From contig NZ_LVYV01000012.1 of NCBI RefSeq assembly GCF_001618955.1, positions 186,001 to 250,000 of the forward strand: a stretch of DNA of 64,000 bases, in the 5' to 3' direction. Positions 19,065 to 28,001 of this stretch are shown in pieces. The notes beneath the pieces were generated by a model. The model was not told the origin of the DNA. It made no database searches and saw only the letters and a list, made by a program, of their open reading frames with translations. This DNA comes from Tardiphaga robiniae. GTDB taxonomy: Bacteria > Pseudomonadota > Alphaproteobacteria > Rhizobiales > Xanthobacteraceae. Within the stretch, counting starts at the first letter, position 1, and each line of letters begins with the position of its first letter. Both the position numbers and the translations under genes were made by a program.

Positions 19065-19085
19065 CGATGTTATAATGTAACATCG
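19065..19085. promoter_or_regulatory. Zur-like operator
   Basis: Perfect inverted repeat with 8-bp arms, CGATGTTA-N5-TAACATCG, centred on TAATG. This matches the alphaproteobacterial and enterobacterial Zur pattern (GATGTTATAAT core with its mirror). It lies 47 bases ahead of the DUF2946 start, a position suited to blocking the promoter when zinc is plentiful. Confidence 0.7.
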
Positions 19086-19197
19086 CGCGGTGGGGGGCCG
19101 GGTGTCAACGGCCAGTCATCTCCGGACACAGAAACGCGGCAGGCTGTGGGATTACGGCAACGCTGCAGCCACGGAGTGAGCTGCCGATAGCTAAACG

Positions 19198-19290
19198 CCG
19201 TCATGCCCGGGCTTGTCCCGGCTATCCACGCCTTCTGCACCATCAATGGAGCCCAAGACGTGGATGGCCGGGACAGGCCCGGCCATGATG
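19198..19290. repeat. Long inverted repeat (GTCATGCCCGGGCTTG family, copy 2)
   Basis: Arms GTCATGCCCGGGCTTGTCCCGG... (19200-19230) and CGTGGATGGCCGGGACAGG... (19259-19290) are near-perfect reverse complements. The family is that of the element at 9395-9483, with a different spacer. Confidence 0.75.
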
Positions 19291-19332
19291 TATTCTAATT
19301 GTCAGCTCAGGGGGCCGCGGGCTACGAAAACC

Positions 19333-21396
19333 CTACCGGCTCTCTCTTAGCCACGTCGCCGCAAACGCGCCGAGCAGCAGTAGCAATCCGATCAGGCCGG
19401 CGAACATCGGCAGCACGCCGACGCCGCGGACCACGCTGGCGTCGCGCATATGCACGCCCATCCAGCCGTCGCCGCGGAACACCGTCGAGGAGCGCACCGG
19501 CACGATGCGCGGCACCTCAACGCCGGAGCCTTCATTGATGCGGCGGGCATCGCCGCCGCTGGCCAGTGCCAGTGGCTTCAACATCTCGGTGGTCGAGGTG
19601 ACCTCGGAGAATTCCTTCGGGTTGATCGGGCCGACATTGATCAGCGCCTTCAGCGTGCCGTCGGTGGCTTGCCACAGGCCAAGCTCATCGGCCGGCGTGG
19701 TCGAGCGCCACAGGCCAGGCTCGCCGGCTGACAGCTTCAGTTCGCGCGTCTTACCCGAGGGCGAGGTGACGGTCACGGGTTGCACGGCATCGCCCATGGT
19801 CTGCCTGACCACCACGAGATCCTTGCCCTGGCTCTGGAGCTTCAGCGCTTCCTCGTCGAGATCGGGTTGCTTCATCAGCCAGTGCGAGGTCCGTCGCAGC
19901 AGGTCGAGGTGCGGGCCGCCGCCTTCATAGCCGCGCGCCCACAGCCAGATGTGATCCGACAGCAGCAGTGCGACGCGGCCTTCGCCGGAGCGCGACAGCA
20001 GCAGCAGAGGCTGGCCATCGGCGCCGGTCATCACGGGCGGCGTGGTGGTGTTGCGGGTCTCCACGGTGCGGAAGAAGCGGCTCCATTTCGGCGGCTCGGA
20101 ATTGGAGCCTTCGAGGCCACGCGTTACCGGGTGACGTTTGCCGATATCGCTGAGATGCGCATAGAACGGTTTTTCGCTGACACCGACAGGTTCGGCGGGC
20201 AGCACTGAATCCAGCGGTGTGCGCCAGATCGAGGTGTTCGACGCATAGTCCGGACCGGCCGAGACCAGCACGGCACCGCCGGCGCGGACATAGCGCGCGA
20301 TGTTGTCGAAGTAGGCGATCGGCAGCACGCCCTGGCGGGCATAGCGATCGAAGATGATCAGCTGGAATTCGTGAATCTTCTGCTGGAACAGTTCGCGGGT
20401 CGGAAACGCGATCAGCGACAGTTCGTTGATCGGCGTGCCGTCCTGCTTCTCCGGCGGCCGCAGAATCGTGAAATGCACGAGATCGATCGACGCATCGGAC
20501 TTCAGCAGGTTGCGCCAGGTGCGCTCGCCCGAATGCGGCTCACCGGACACGAGCAGCACGCGGAGTTTGTCGCGCACGCCGTCGATGGCAACCACAGCGC
20601 GGTTGTTCACCAGCGTGAGTTCGTTGTCGAGCGGCGAGGCTTCGATCTCGACGATGTTCGGTCCGGCGTGCTTGATGTCGATATCGACCGACACGGTCTG
20701 GCCCGACAGCACCGTGCGCTCGCTCAGCGTATCGCCGTCGCGGCGGATGGCGACGCGGGCACGCTCGCCGGTAACGCCCTGATCGTCGAGCCGGAAGGTG
20801 ATCTTCTGCGACTGACCGACAATACCAAAGCGAGGCGCGGCGGTGATGGCGATGCGGCGGTCGCGTTCGTCCTTGCGGCCGGTGATCAGCGCATGGACGG
20901 GGGCATTGAAGCCGAGGCCGGCGAGGTTAGCCGGGATGTCATGGACACGGCCGTCGGTAATCAGGAACGCACCGGCGACGCGGTCGGTCGGCACGTCGGA
21001 GAGCGCGGAGGACAGCGCGCCGAACAGTTTGGTGCCGTCGGTTTCGCCATCAGCCTGTCCGGCTTCGACGACACGGACTTCGAGGCCCTTGACCTGCTTC
21101 AGCCGGTCGACGAGTTGCCTCTGTGCTTCCTCGGTTTCCTTGGTGCGCTCGCCGAAATTCTGGCTTGGGCTCTTGTCGATGACGACCGCGGCCACCGAGG
21201 ACAGCGGCTCGCGCTCCTCGCGCGTGAAGGATGGATTGGCCAGCGCCAGCAGGATCAGCGCAAGTGCTGCGACACGCACGGCGGCGCCGCGCGCGCGGCC
21301 AAGCAACAGCAGCGCCGATATCGCCACGATGGCGGCAAGGCCGATCCACAGCACGATGGTCGGGACGAGAGGTGTAAACGCGATGCCGTATTGCAT
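19333..21396 (-). CDS. Membrane protein with VWA-like and GATase-like domains
   Basis: 687-aa protein, last gene of the MoxR operon. Two N-terminal membrane helices (~10-32 and 38-56) are followed by a VWA-like domain (VAAVVIDKSPSQNFG ... GAFLITDGRVHD, ~68-150), an Ig-like beta region, and a class-I-glutamine-amidotransferase-like domain (~265-500; QLIIFDRYARQG, AGGAVLVSAGPDY) without an obvious Cys-His-Glu triad, then a last helix near 660-682. Most of it is expected in the periplasm. The function is unknown; related proteins occur with MoxR/DUF58/BatA clusters. The ATG at 21396 has an AGGAG ribosome site 10 bases after the previous stop. Confidence 0.7.
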   Translation of the reverse strand: MQYGIAFTPLVPTIVLWIGLAAIVAISALLLLGRARGAAVRVAALALILLALANPSFTREEREPLSSVAAVVIDKSPSQNFGERTKETEEAQRQLVDRLKQVKGLEVRVVEAGQADGETDGTKLFGALSSALSDVPTDRVAGAFLITDGRVHDIPANLAGLGFNAPVHALITGRKDERDRRIAITAAPRFGIVGQSQKITFRLDDQGVTGERARVAIRRDGDTLSERTVLSGQTVSVDIDIKHAGPNIVEIEASPLDNELTLVNNRAVVAIDGVRDKLRVLLVSGEPHSGERTWRNLLKSDASIDLVHFTILRPPEKQDGTPINELSLIAFPTRELFQQKIHEFQLIIFDRYARQGVLPIAYFDNIARYVRAGGAVLVSAGPDYASNTSIWRTPLDSVLPAEPVGVSEKPFYAHLSDIGKRHPVTRGLEGSNSEPPKWSRFFRTVETRNTTTPPVMTGADGQPLLLLSRSGEGRVALLLSDHIWLWARGYEGGGPHLDLLRRTSHWLMKQPDLDEEALKLQSQGKDLVVVRQTMGDAVQPVTVTSPSGKTRELKLSAGEPGLWRSTTPADELGLWQATDGTLKALINVGPINPKEFSEVTSTTEMLKPLALASGGDARRINEGSGVEVPRIVPVRSSTVFRGDGWMGVHMRDASVVRGVGVLPMFAGLIGLLLLLGAFAATWLRESR

Positions 21397-21405
21397 GTCG
21401 CGCTC

Positions 21406-24222
21406 CTATTGTCCGAGACGTTCGATGAGCGCCGGCGCGTGCACCTGATCGGCCTTGTAGTTGCCGGTCAGCGTATACATTACGATGTTGACGCCGGCAC
21501 GGAACGCGAATTCGCGCTGCCGCGGTTCGCCGGGTGTCAGCGGCAGCATCGGTTGGCCATCGGCCCGCATCGCCCAGGCGCCGGCAAGATCGTTCGAGGT
21601 GATGATGATCGGCGACACGCCGTCACCACCACGAGCCGGACGCGAGGCTGCGTCATCGCCATCGTCGCGTGGCAGGGTCTCGACCCAGGTCGGTCCAGAA
21701 TTGAAGCGGCCGGGGAAGTCGCGCAGCAGATAGAAGGTCTTGGTCAGCACATGCTCGCGCGGCACCGGCTCGAGCTCGGGCACATCCAGCGAGGACAGGA
21801 TATTGCGCAGTGTCAGCATGCCCGGCGTCTGCGACTCGCCATTCGGGCCGGGCGGGGCTTCGACGGCGTCGCGGGTGTCGAACAGCACCGTGCCACCTTG
21901 CTTCATGTAAGCGTCGATGCGGTTGATGGCTTCCTGCGGCGGCTTGGCCGCGCCGGGAATGATCGGCCAGTAGATCAGCGGGAAGAATGACAGTTCGTCG
22001 CGAGAAGGATCGACGCCGACGGGCTCGCCGGCTTCCAGCGCGGTGCGCTGCGCGAGAAACAGCGTCAGTCCGGTCATGCCCGACTTCACGATGGAGTCGA
22101 CGTCGGCATTCCCCGTGACGACGTAAGCGAGACGTGTCTGCGATACGGCCTTGACGGCGAAATCGTCGCTGGCCGGATCGGCGCGTGACGGCGTTGGTGC
22201 GCCCATCACACTCGTCAGCGCGAGAACAACGGCGAGTGCGGTAGACACAGCGCGGCGACGGAACATCGCGGCGATGGCGCCCCCCAGCAGCGCGACGATG
22301 ATCGCGTCGACCAAAAACAGCGCCAGTGCCGTGGAGAGCAGGATGCCGCGAAGGTCGCGCGGTTCAGCATTGGTGTAGCTGGCGCGGTTGGCCTTCAGGC
22401 CTGAGAAATCGATCGGGCCAATGCGATCGGCTGATGCCAGTGCATTCACGGCGAGCGGACCATCGGCCGGGCCATAGAAACCCGGCGGGTGATCGAGCGT
22501 GGCGCGATCACGATAGTCAGCGGCGAGGGGCTTGGCCGTGGAGGGCGGCGGGGTGAAGGCACCGAAGCCATCGAGGGTGCGCAGCGGCGCGACGGTTTCC
22601 GCTCCGGTCTCGCCGGCGACACCTGCGCCGGGCGTGGATGTGTAGCCGGAGATATCGACGACTCTGCGCAGCATTTCGACGAAGGTGCCAGACAAAGGCA
22701 GGTCCGACCAGCGCATATCGGCGCTGACATGGAACAGGGTGACGAGGCCCTTGCCGCGACGCTCGCCAGTGACCAGCGGCGTGCCGTCGGCCAGTGAGGC
22801 CCAGCTCTTCGAGGCTAGTGCAGCATTAGGCTCGGCAAGCACTTGACGATTGATAGTGATGTCCTTCGGCACAGTCAGACCGGCAAACGGGCCGTCTGCG
22901 GAGAACGACGCCATATGCTGCGGCTTCTCCCAGGTCAGGCTGCCGCCGAGGCTGCGGTCGCCGCGGCGCAGTTTCACCGGCACCAGATCGTCGTCGCCTT
23001 GAGCCAGACGAGGCCCGGCAAAGCGCACCAGCACGCCGCCCGCATCGATCCAGGCATTAAGACGCTCGCGGATTTCCGGCGACAGCGTGCCGACATCGGC
23101 GAGCACGATCATCGGCAGTTTCTGATCGAGGAACTGCGTGATCGCCTGCTGCGGCGCGCCGCGATCGCCGAGGCGCACATCGGCGAACGGCGCCAGCGCG
23201 CGCGTGAGATAGAAGGTCGAAGCCAGCAGCGGCTGGGCGGTATCGTTGGTGGCGCCCGAGACAATGCCGATGGCGCGGCGGCGCCAGCGCTTGTCGAGCA
23301 GTTGCACGGCGCCGGCAGAGCGTTCGCCGGTGATTTCGAGCCGTGCGATGTCGTTGCGCAGTTCGACCGGCAGATCGAACGAGGCTTCGGTCTCGCGGTC
23401 GTTCGGCGTGAACAGGAACTTGGCCTCGCCGACCGGCGAGCCCTTCTGGTCGAGGCCGCGCACAATGCCGCCGTCGGGACCGCCGCTATTGGCGCGCAGC
23501 ACCTTCACGGTCATTTTCGCTGCGGCATTCTCCGCTGCGACCAGCGCGTGGGCCGGCGTCGCGCCGCCGTCATAGATGGTCAGCGTGCGGTCGCCGATGG
23601 TCTTGGCGAGGCCCTGCGTGAAGTCCGTGCCACGGCCGGTATCGATACCATCGGACAGCCAGACGATTTCGCTATCGCCAGTGGCTTTCAAAAAGCGCTC
23701 CAGCGCCGGCAGCGTATCGACGCGATCGATGGCATAGGGCTTCGGCGAGAGCTGGCGCAGTGTGACGCGCGCAGTGCCGCCCGGCAGCATGGTAATGTCG
23801 CGGTTCGGCTCCGACAGTGGCACGAGGGCAACGCCGCGGCGGTTGCTGTCGGCATTGGCGATCAACTCATCCGCGGCCTTGACGCGTGCATCCCAGCTCG
23901 CCGCAGCGCTCCAGCCGTCATCGAGCAGGATGGTCAGTGGCGCACTGCTGCCGGCCGTGCCGGTTTGCGGATTCCAGATCGGGCCGGCGGCAGCGAAGAT
24001 GATGAGCGCCGCAGCCAGCAGGCGCAGCAGCGTCAGCCACCAAGGCGAGCGTGACGGGGTCTCTTCCTTCGGCGTGATATCGAACAGCAGACGTGTCGGC
24101 GGAAACGCGATGCGCTGCGGGCGCGGCGGCATCACGCGCAGCAGCCACCATAGCACCGGAAGGCTGATCAGGCCGAGCAGCAGCAGCGGTTGAGCAAAGG
24201 CGAGCGGAAAACCACCGATCAT
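21406..24222 (-). CDS. BatA-N / DUF4159 membrane protein
   Basis: 938-aa protein. The N-terminus is BatA-like (FAQPLLLLGLISLPVLWW, then PPRPQRIAFPPTRLLFD) with helices near 8-28 and 58-78, followed by a long VWA/GATase-like periplasmic part. A hydrophobic segment lies near residues 640-665, a second signal-like one near 672-690, and a C-terminal DUF4159 domain covers about 700-930 (RLAYVVTGNADVDSIVKSGM; YWPIIPGAAKPP; GGTVLFDTRDA). Its start overlaps the DUF58 stop (ATGA). It probably forms a cell-envelope complex with the flanking products; the biochemical role is not known. Confidence 0.75.
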   Translation of the reverse strand: MIGGFPLAFAQPLLLLGLISLPVLWWLLRVMPPRPQRIAFPPTRLLFDITPKEETPSRSPWWLTLLRLLAAALIIFAAAGPIWNPQTGTAGSSAPLTILLDDGWSAAASWDARVKAADELIANADSNRRGVALVPLSEPNRDITMLPGGTARVTLRQLSPKPYAIDRVDTLPALERFLKATGDSEIVWLSDGIDTGRGTDFTQGLAKTIGDRTLTIYDGGATPAHALVAAENAAAKMTVKVLRANSGGPDGGIVRGLDQKGSPVGEAKFLFTPNDRETEASFDLPVELRNDIARLEITGERSAGAVQLLDKRWRRRAIGIVSGATNDTAQPLLASTFYLTRALAPFADVRLGDRGAPQQAITQFLDQKLPMIVLADVGTLSPEIRERLNAWIDAGGVLVRFAGPRLAQGDDDLVPVKLRRGDRSLGGSLTWEKPQHMASFSADGPFAGLTVPKDITINRQVLAEPNAALASKSWASLADGTPLVTGERRGKGLVTLFHVSADMRWSDLPLSGTFVEMLRRVVDISGYTSTPGAGVAGETGAETVAPLRTLDGFGAFTPPPSTAKPLAADYRDRATLDHPPGFYGPADGPLAVNALASADRIGPIDFSGLKANRASYTNAEPRDLRGILLSTALALFLVDAIIVALLGGAIAAMFRRRAVSTALAVVLALTSVMGAPTPSRADPASDDFAVKAVSQTRLAYVVTGNADVDSIVKSGMTGLTLFLAQRTALEAGEPVGVDPSRDELSFFPLIYWPIIPGAAKPPQEAINRIDAYMKQGGTVLFDTRDAVEAPPGPNGESQTPGMLTLRNILSSLDVPELEPVPREHVLTKTFYLLRDFPGRFNSGPTWVETLPRDDGDDAASRPARGGDGVSPIIITSNDLAGAWAMRADGQPMLPLTPGEPRQREFAFRAGVNIVMYTLTGNYKADQVHAPALIERLGQ

Positions 24223-25163
24223 GCTGAACGTCCTGCCTTGACCATGATGCCGCCGCCGGCAGATTTGCTGACCATCATGCCGCCGTGCAGGAACAGCAGC
24301 AGTTCAGCCGCAGAGCGGCTGGTGGTGTGTGTCGAGAACAGCCAGCCGAGCTTGGCGGTCTCGGCACGGATTTCCTCGCGATGCGCGGCGACGCGGGCGA
24401 CGTAATCCTCGGCCCAGGTCTGCGCGCGGCCGGCAGTGATCACATTGCCGCTTTCCGGCTCGACGAATTCGACGCGGCCTGAATAGGGGAAGCTCTCTTC
24501 GGCGGGATCGACGACCTGCACCAGCGCGCCATGGGCGCCGGACGACGACAGACCGGCCAGCATCTCCCTGATCTCCGGCATCGGCGACCAGAAGTCGCCG
24601 AGCACCACGATTTCCGCCAGCGCCGACGGCACAAACGACGGAGGCAGGCTGGCGCGGTTCGATGTGTCGTGCAGCATCGCCTGCGCCATCTTGTCGATGA
24701 CGCTGCGGCTGGAGGTCGGATTCATCAGGCCGGGCACGCCGACGCGTTCGCCGCCGGCGACCAGGAGTTCAGCCAGTGCGAAGGTCACGATCAGTGCGCG
24801 TTCGAGCTTGCTGTCGCGCGAGCCTTTGGACGCGAAGGCCATCGACAGCGACCGGTCGGGCCACAGCCACACCGTGTGTGCGGCTTCCCATTCCTGCTCG
24901 CGGACATACAAATGATCGTCGCGCGCCGAGCGGCGCCAGTCGACATTCTGCGACGGCTCGCCCGAGACGAAGCGGCGATATTGCCAGAAGCTTTCGCCAT
25001 GGCCGGCGCGACGTCGGCCATGCAGGCCATGGATCACGGTTGCCGCAATGCGCCGCGCTTCCAGCACCAGACGCGGCAAGCTTGCTGCGAGCGAACGGCT
25101 TTCGCCATCGGCGCGGCGGACTGCGGTGATCTCCTGCGTGGCGTGATCCGGCGCTGCGGCCAT
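24219..25163 (-). CDS. DUF58 domain protein
   Basis: 314-aa protein of the DUF58 family that regularly accompanies MoxR AAA+ ATPases. The hallmark is visible: GRRRAGHGESFWQYRRFVSGEPSQ...DWRRSARDDHLYVREQE (~50-95), followed by a VWA-like fold containing LWPDRSLSM (~100). It lacks the N-terminal membrane helices of longer DUF58 proteins, so it is probably cytosolic or peripheral. The ATG at 25163 overlaps the moxR stop by one base; a TTG one codon upstream is an alternative. Confidence 0.8.
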   Translation of the reverse strand: MAAAPDHATQEITAVRRADGESRSLAASLPRLVLEARRIAATVIHGLHGRRRAGHGESFWQYRRFVSGEPSQNVDWRRSARDDHLYVREQEWEAAHTVWLWPDRSLSMAFASKGSRDSKLERALIVTFALAELLVAGGERVGVPGLMNPTSSRSVIDKMAQAMLHDTSNRASLPPSFVPSALAEIVVLGDFWSPMPEIREMLAGLSSSGAHGALVQVVDPAEESFPYSGRVEFVEPESGNVITAGRAQTWAEDYVARVAAHREEIRAETAKLGWLFSTHTTSRSAAELLLFLHGGMMVSKSAGGGIMVKAGRSA

Positions 25164-26167
25164 CAACCGATCCGCGTCTTGAGCTGGCGGATCACGTCGG
25201 GGACCGTGCGACCTTCGGCCCGTGCCGAGAAGGTCAGCGCCATACGATGCTTCAGGATCGGTTCGGCGAGATCGAGCACGTCGTCGATCGACGGCGCGAG
25301 ACGGCCATCGAGCAATGCACGCGCACGCACGGCCAGCATCAGCGACTGCGACGCGCGCGGGCCGGGGCCCCAGGCGATCAGCTTCGAGGCATCGCCTGCG
25401 TCCGGTCCCGGACGCGCCGAGCGCACGAGCGTCAAGATCGCTTCGACGACGCTGTCGCCGACCGGCAGGCGGCGCACCAGGCGCTGTGCTGTGATCAGCG
25501 TGTCGGCAGTCACAGCAGCCTTGGCGATGGTTTCGTCGGCGCCGGTGGTTTCGAACAGAATGCGGCGTTCGGCATCGCGATCGGGATAATCGACGTCGAT
25601 TTCCATCAGGAAGCGGTCGAGCTGCGCTTCCGGCAGCGGATAGGTGCCTTCCTGTTCCAGCGGGTTCTGCGTTGCCAGCACATGGAACGGTTTCGGCAGG
25701 TCATGCCGCGCGCCGGCCACTGTGATGTGCTGTTCTTGCATCGCCTGCAGCAATGCCGACTGCGTGCGCGGCGAGGCGCGATTGATTTCGTCGGCCATCA
25801 GAAGCTGCGCGAACACAGGTCCCGAGATGAAGCGGAACGACCGCTTGCCGGCGACGCTCTCGTCCAGCACTTCGGCGCCGAGAATATCCGAGGGCATCAG
25901 GTCGGGCGTGAACTGGATGCGCTTGGCGTCGAGGCCGAGCGTGGTGCCCAGCGTTTCCACCAGCTTGGTCTTGGCAAGGCCGGGGACGCCGATCAGCAGC
26001 GCGTGGCCGCCGGACAGGATCGTCACCAGCGTATTTTCGACGACACGGTCCTGGCCGAAGATGACAGTGGAAATCGCTTCCTTGGCGGCGCGCATCTGGC
26101 CGGCCACCTGTTCCGCGGAGCGGACAATCACGTCTTCGAGTTTCTCGACACTGTCAGCGCCAGCCAT
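25163..26167 (-). CDS. MoxR family AAA+ ATPase
   Basis: 334-aa AAA+ chaperone-like ATPase, first gene of a four-gene minus-strand operon. Walker A is GVPGLAKT (residues 60-67), Walker B LLMADEINRA (~122), sensor 1 LATQNPLEQEGTYPLPEAQLDRF (~160-182). MoxR proteins are thought to help maturation or metal loading of partners that carry VWA domains, and the next three genes encode such proteins. The start at 26167 is chosen because a GAAGGAG ribosome site precedes it; in-frame codons further upstream lack one. Confidence 0.88.
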   Translation of the reverse strand: MAGADSVEKLEDVIVRSAEQVAGQMRAAKEAISTVIFGQDRVVENTLVTILSGGHALLIGVPGLAKTKLVETLGTTLGLDAKRIQFTPDLMPSDILGAEVLDESVAGKRSFRFISGPVFAQLLMADEINRASPRTQSALLQAMQEQHITVAGARHDLPKPFHVLATQNPLEQEGTYPLPEAQLDRFLMEIDVDYPDRDAERRILFETTGADETIAKAAVTADTLITAQRLVRRLPVGDSVVEAILTLVRSARPGPDAGDASKLIAWGPGPRASQSLMLAVRARALLDGRLAPSIDDVLDLAEPILKHRMALTFSARAEGRTVPDVIRQLKTRIG

Positions 26168-26428
26168 CCATTGCTCCTTCGGGTGAACGGCGCCTGAAAT
26201 ACGCCGCCGCATTTGTCGTCACGCCATCTTAGTATTCCATGGACCTGATGCTAAACTTAAGCGAAGGCCATGTATTTGTTGAATTAAACTATCCCCACAA
26301 TATCGGGATGCGGCTATGAACTGCATCACGTTGTGGCGAGTTTGAATGTGACACCGCACGTTTCAAGACTTGAGGTTCAAGACTTGCACCAAACGTGCCA
26401 AATGGCAGTGGTAAAGTCAGGGCAAACA

Positions 26429-27040
26429 ATGGCGAAGCAAGGGCAGATCGCAAATCGGGGGCTGGATGGCCTGACCACTGCGGCGAAGGATGCGGCGGCC
26501 AACGGTAAAGCCGGGAAGGGCCTGCCGCCCGTGCATCTGTGGAATCCGCCGTTCTGCGGCGATCTTGACATGCGAATCGCCGGCGACGGTACGTGGTTCT
26601 ATTTGGGCACGCCGATCGGCCGGCCGGCTTTGGTACGGCTGTTCTCCACCATTCTGAAACGCGAGGACGGCAAGCACTTTCTCGTGACCCCCGTGGAGAA
26701 GGTCGGCATCACCGTCGACGATGCCCCTTTTCTCGCCGTCGAGATGCTCAAGGAGCAGAACGCGGGCGGCACGGTGTTGAAGTTTCGCACCAATGTGGAC
26801 GATTGGGTAGCGTGTGACGGCGAACACCGGCTGCGATTCGAGATGGCCGAGGACGGCGGGCTGACGCCGTATCTGCATGTGCGCGCTGATCTCTGGGCCA
26901 AGGTGACGCGGGCGATCTATTACGATCTGGTTGACATGGGCGAGGAGCGGATGGTCGATGGTATCGCGATGTTCGGCATCGTCTCCGCGGGCGCGTTTTT
27001 CGCCATGGCCGATGCGGAGCAGGTCAGGGAAGCTACATAA
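26429..27040 (+). CDS. DUF1285 family protein
   Basis: 203-aa cytosolic protein matching DUF1285 (LPPVHLWNPPFCGDLDMRIAGDG, then GTPIGRPALVRLFSTILKRE and VEKVGITVDDAPF). The fold is beta-rich; the function is not known. The ATG at 26429 (MAKQGQIANRG) is preferred; in-frame starts at 26402 and 26333 would add residues without family resemblance. It opens a tight plus-strand cluster with a NUDIX hydrolase, DUF6111 and CCA-adding enzyme, divergent from the moxR operon. Confidence 0.78.
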   Translation: MAKQGQIANRGLDGLTTAAKDAAANGKAGKGLPPVHLWNPPFCGDLDMRIAGDGTWFYLGTPIGRPALVRLFSTILKREDGKHFLVTPVEKVGITVDDAPFLAVEMLKEQNAGGTVLKFRTNVDDWVACDGEHRLRFEMAEDGGLTPYLHVRADLWAKVTRAIYYDLVDMGEERMVDGIAMFGIVSAGAFFAMADAEQVREAT

Positions 27041-27054
27041 GTGAGCCGATTGAA

Positions 27055-27741
27055 GTGAGCCGGGCGAATGAGCCGATGCTGAAGACCGACGCGGATGCCG
27101 CGGATATCGGTTCAGTTGAGTTTTTCAAGCGGGCGAAGGCACGCCTGAATTTCGATGTGCCCGAGGGGCTCACCGATGCCAGCATCATTCCCGTCACCGG
27201 CGATGCCGGCAACGACCGCATGATCCAGATCGTGGCGCAGGAGAGGCCGATCCGTCCGGCCGCGGTCCTGATCGGCATCGTCGAACACGAACAGCCGACG
27301 GTGCTGCTGACCCAGCGCTCGGCCCATCTCAACGACCATGCCGGACAGATTTCGTTTCCCGGCGGCAAGATCGATCCGACCGATGCCTCACCGCTCGATG
27401 CGGCGCTGCGCGAGGCCGAGGAGGAAATAGGTCTCGATCGCTCCTTCGTCGAGCCGATCGGCTATCTCGATCTCTATGCGACCGGCTTCGGCTTTCGAAT
27501 CTTGCCGACGCTGGCGCGTGTGAAGCCAGGCTTCAATTTGAAGATCAACGAGAACGAAGTCGAAAGCGCCTTCGAGGTGCCGCTGGCATTCCTGATGGAC
27601 CCCGCCAATCATCAGCTGCACAGCAAGGAATTCCGCGGCATGGAGCGGTCCTACTACGCGATGCCATTCGCCGAACGTTACATCTGGGGCGCCACCGCAG
27701 GCATCCTGCGCGTACTGTATGAACGGATCGTGCTCACATGA
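27055..27741 (+). CDS. CoA pyrophosphatase, NUDIX family (NudL-like)
   Basis: 228-aa hydrolase predicted to split CoA or its derivatives into 4'-phosphopantetheine and 3',5'-ADP. The CoA-specific motif LLTQRSAHLNDHAGQISFPGG is followed by the Nudix box (GGKIDPTDASPLDAALREAEEEIGL, residues ~101-125) with REAEEEIG complete. The GTG at 27055 is taken as start; an ATG at 27076 is possible. It ends in an ATGA overlap with the DUF6111 gene. Confidence 0.85.
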   Translation: MSRANEPMLKTDADAADIGSVEFFKRAKARLNFDVPEGLTDASIIPVTGDAGNDRMIQIVAQERPIRPAAVLIGIVEHEQPTVLLTQRSAHLNDHAGQISFPGGKIDPTDASPLDAALREAEEEIGLDRSFVEPIGYLDLYATGFGFRILPTLARVKPGFNLKINENEVESAFEVPLAFLMDPANHQLHSKEFRGMERSYYAMPFAERYIWGATAGILRVLYERIVLT

Positions 27742-28001
27742 TCCGTCCGGTTCTGACCGAAGTCGGCATTTTCCTCATCCCGTTTGCGCTCTATGCCATT
27801 TTCCTGATCGCGACCAAAAATGGCGTAGCGCTGAAATCGTCATGGCCGATGCCGGTGATGATCAGGCTCGCCATCGCCGCCGCCGTGCTGGTGATCGTGA
27901 GCCTCGTGCTGCTGGCGCAGTTTTCCGGCGCGCCGCCGGGATCGACCTATGTCCCGGCGCATATCGAAAACGGCAGGCTCGTTCCCGGGGTCGAAAAATG
28001 A
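27738..28001 (+). CDS. DUF6111 small membrane protein
   Basis: 87-aa protein with two membrane helices (residues ~5-25 and 42-61) and a short C-terminal tail ending PGVEK, of the DUF6111 type. The function is unknown. The start overlaps the NUDIX stop and its stop overlaps the cca start (ATGA on both sides), so all three are surely co-translated. Confidence 0.75.
   Translation: MIRPVLTEVGIFLIPFALYAIFLIATKNGVALKSSWPMPVMIRLAIAAAVLVIVSLVLLAQFSGAPPGSTYVPAHIENGRLVPGVEK

Larger units (their letters stand above)
19019..19332. other. Intergenic region with Zur-like box and inverted repeat
   Basis: 314 bases without a recognisable gene. It holds the control region of the DUF2946-receptor unit at its left end (Zur-like palindrome at 19065-19085) and an intergenic inverted repeat at 19198-19290. 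The remaining ~100 bases show no motif. Confidence 0.6.

Noticed and set aside
20371-21990. 539-codon open frame on the plus strand
   Set aside because: Lies antisense to the VWA/GATase-like and BatA/DUF4159 genes. High GC makes long antisense frames common; composition is Arg/His/Asp/Gln-rich without domains.
22843-24054. 403-codon frame on the plus strand
   Set aside because: Antisense to the BatA/DUF4159 gene; no motif or ribosome site.
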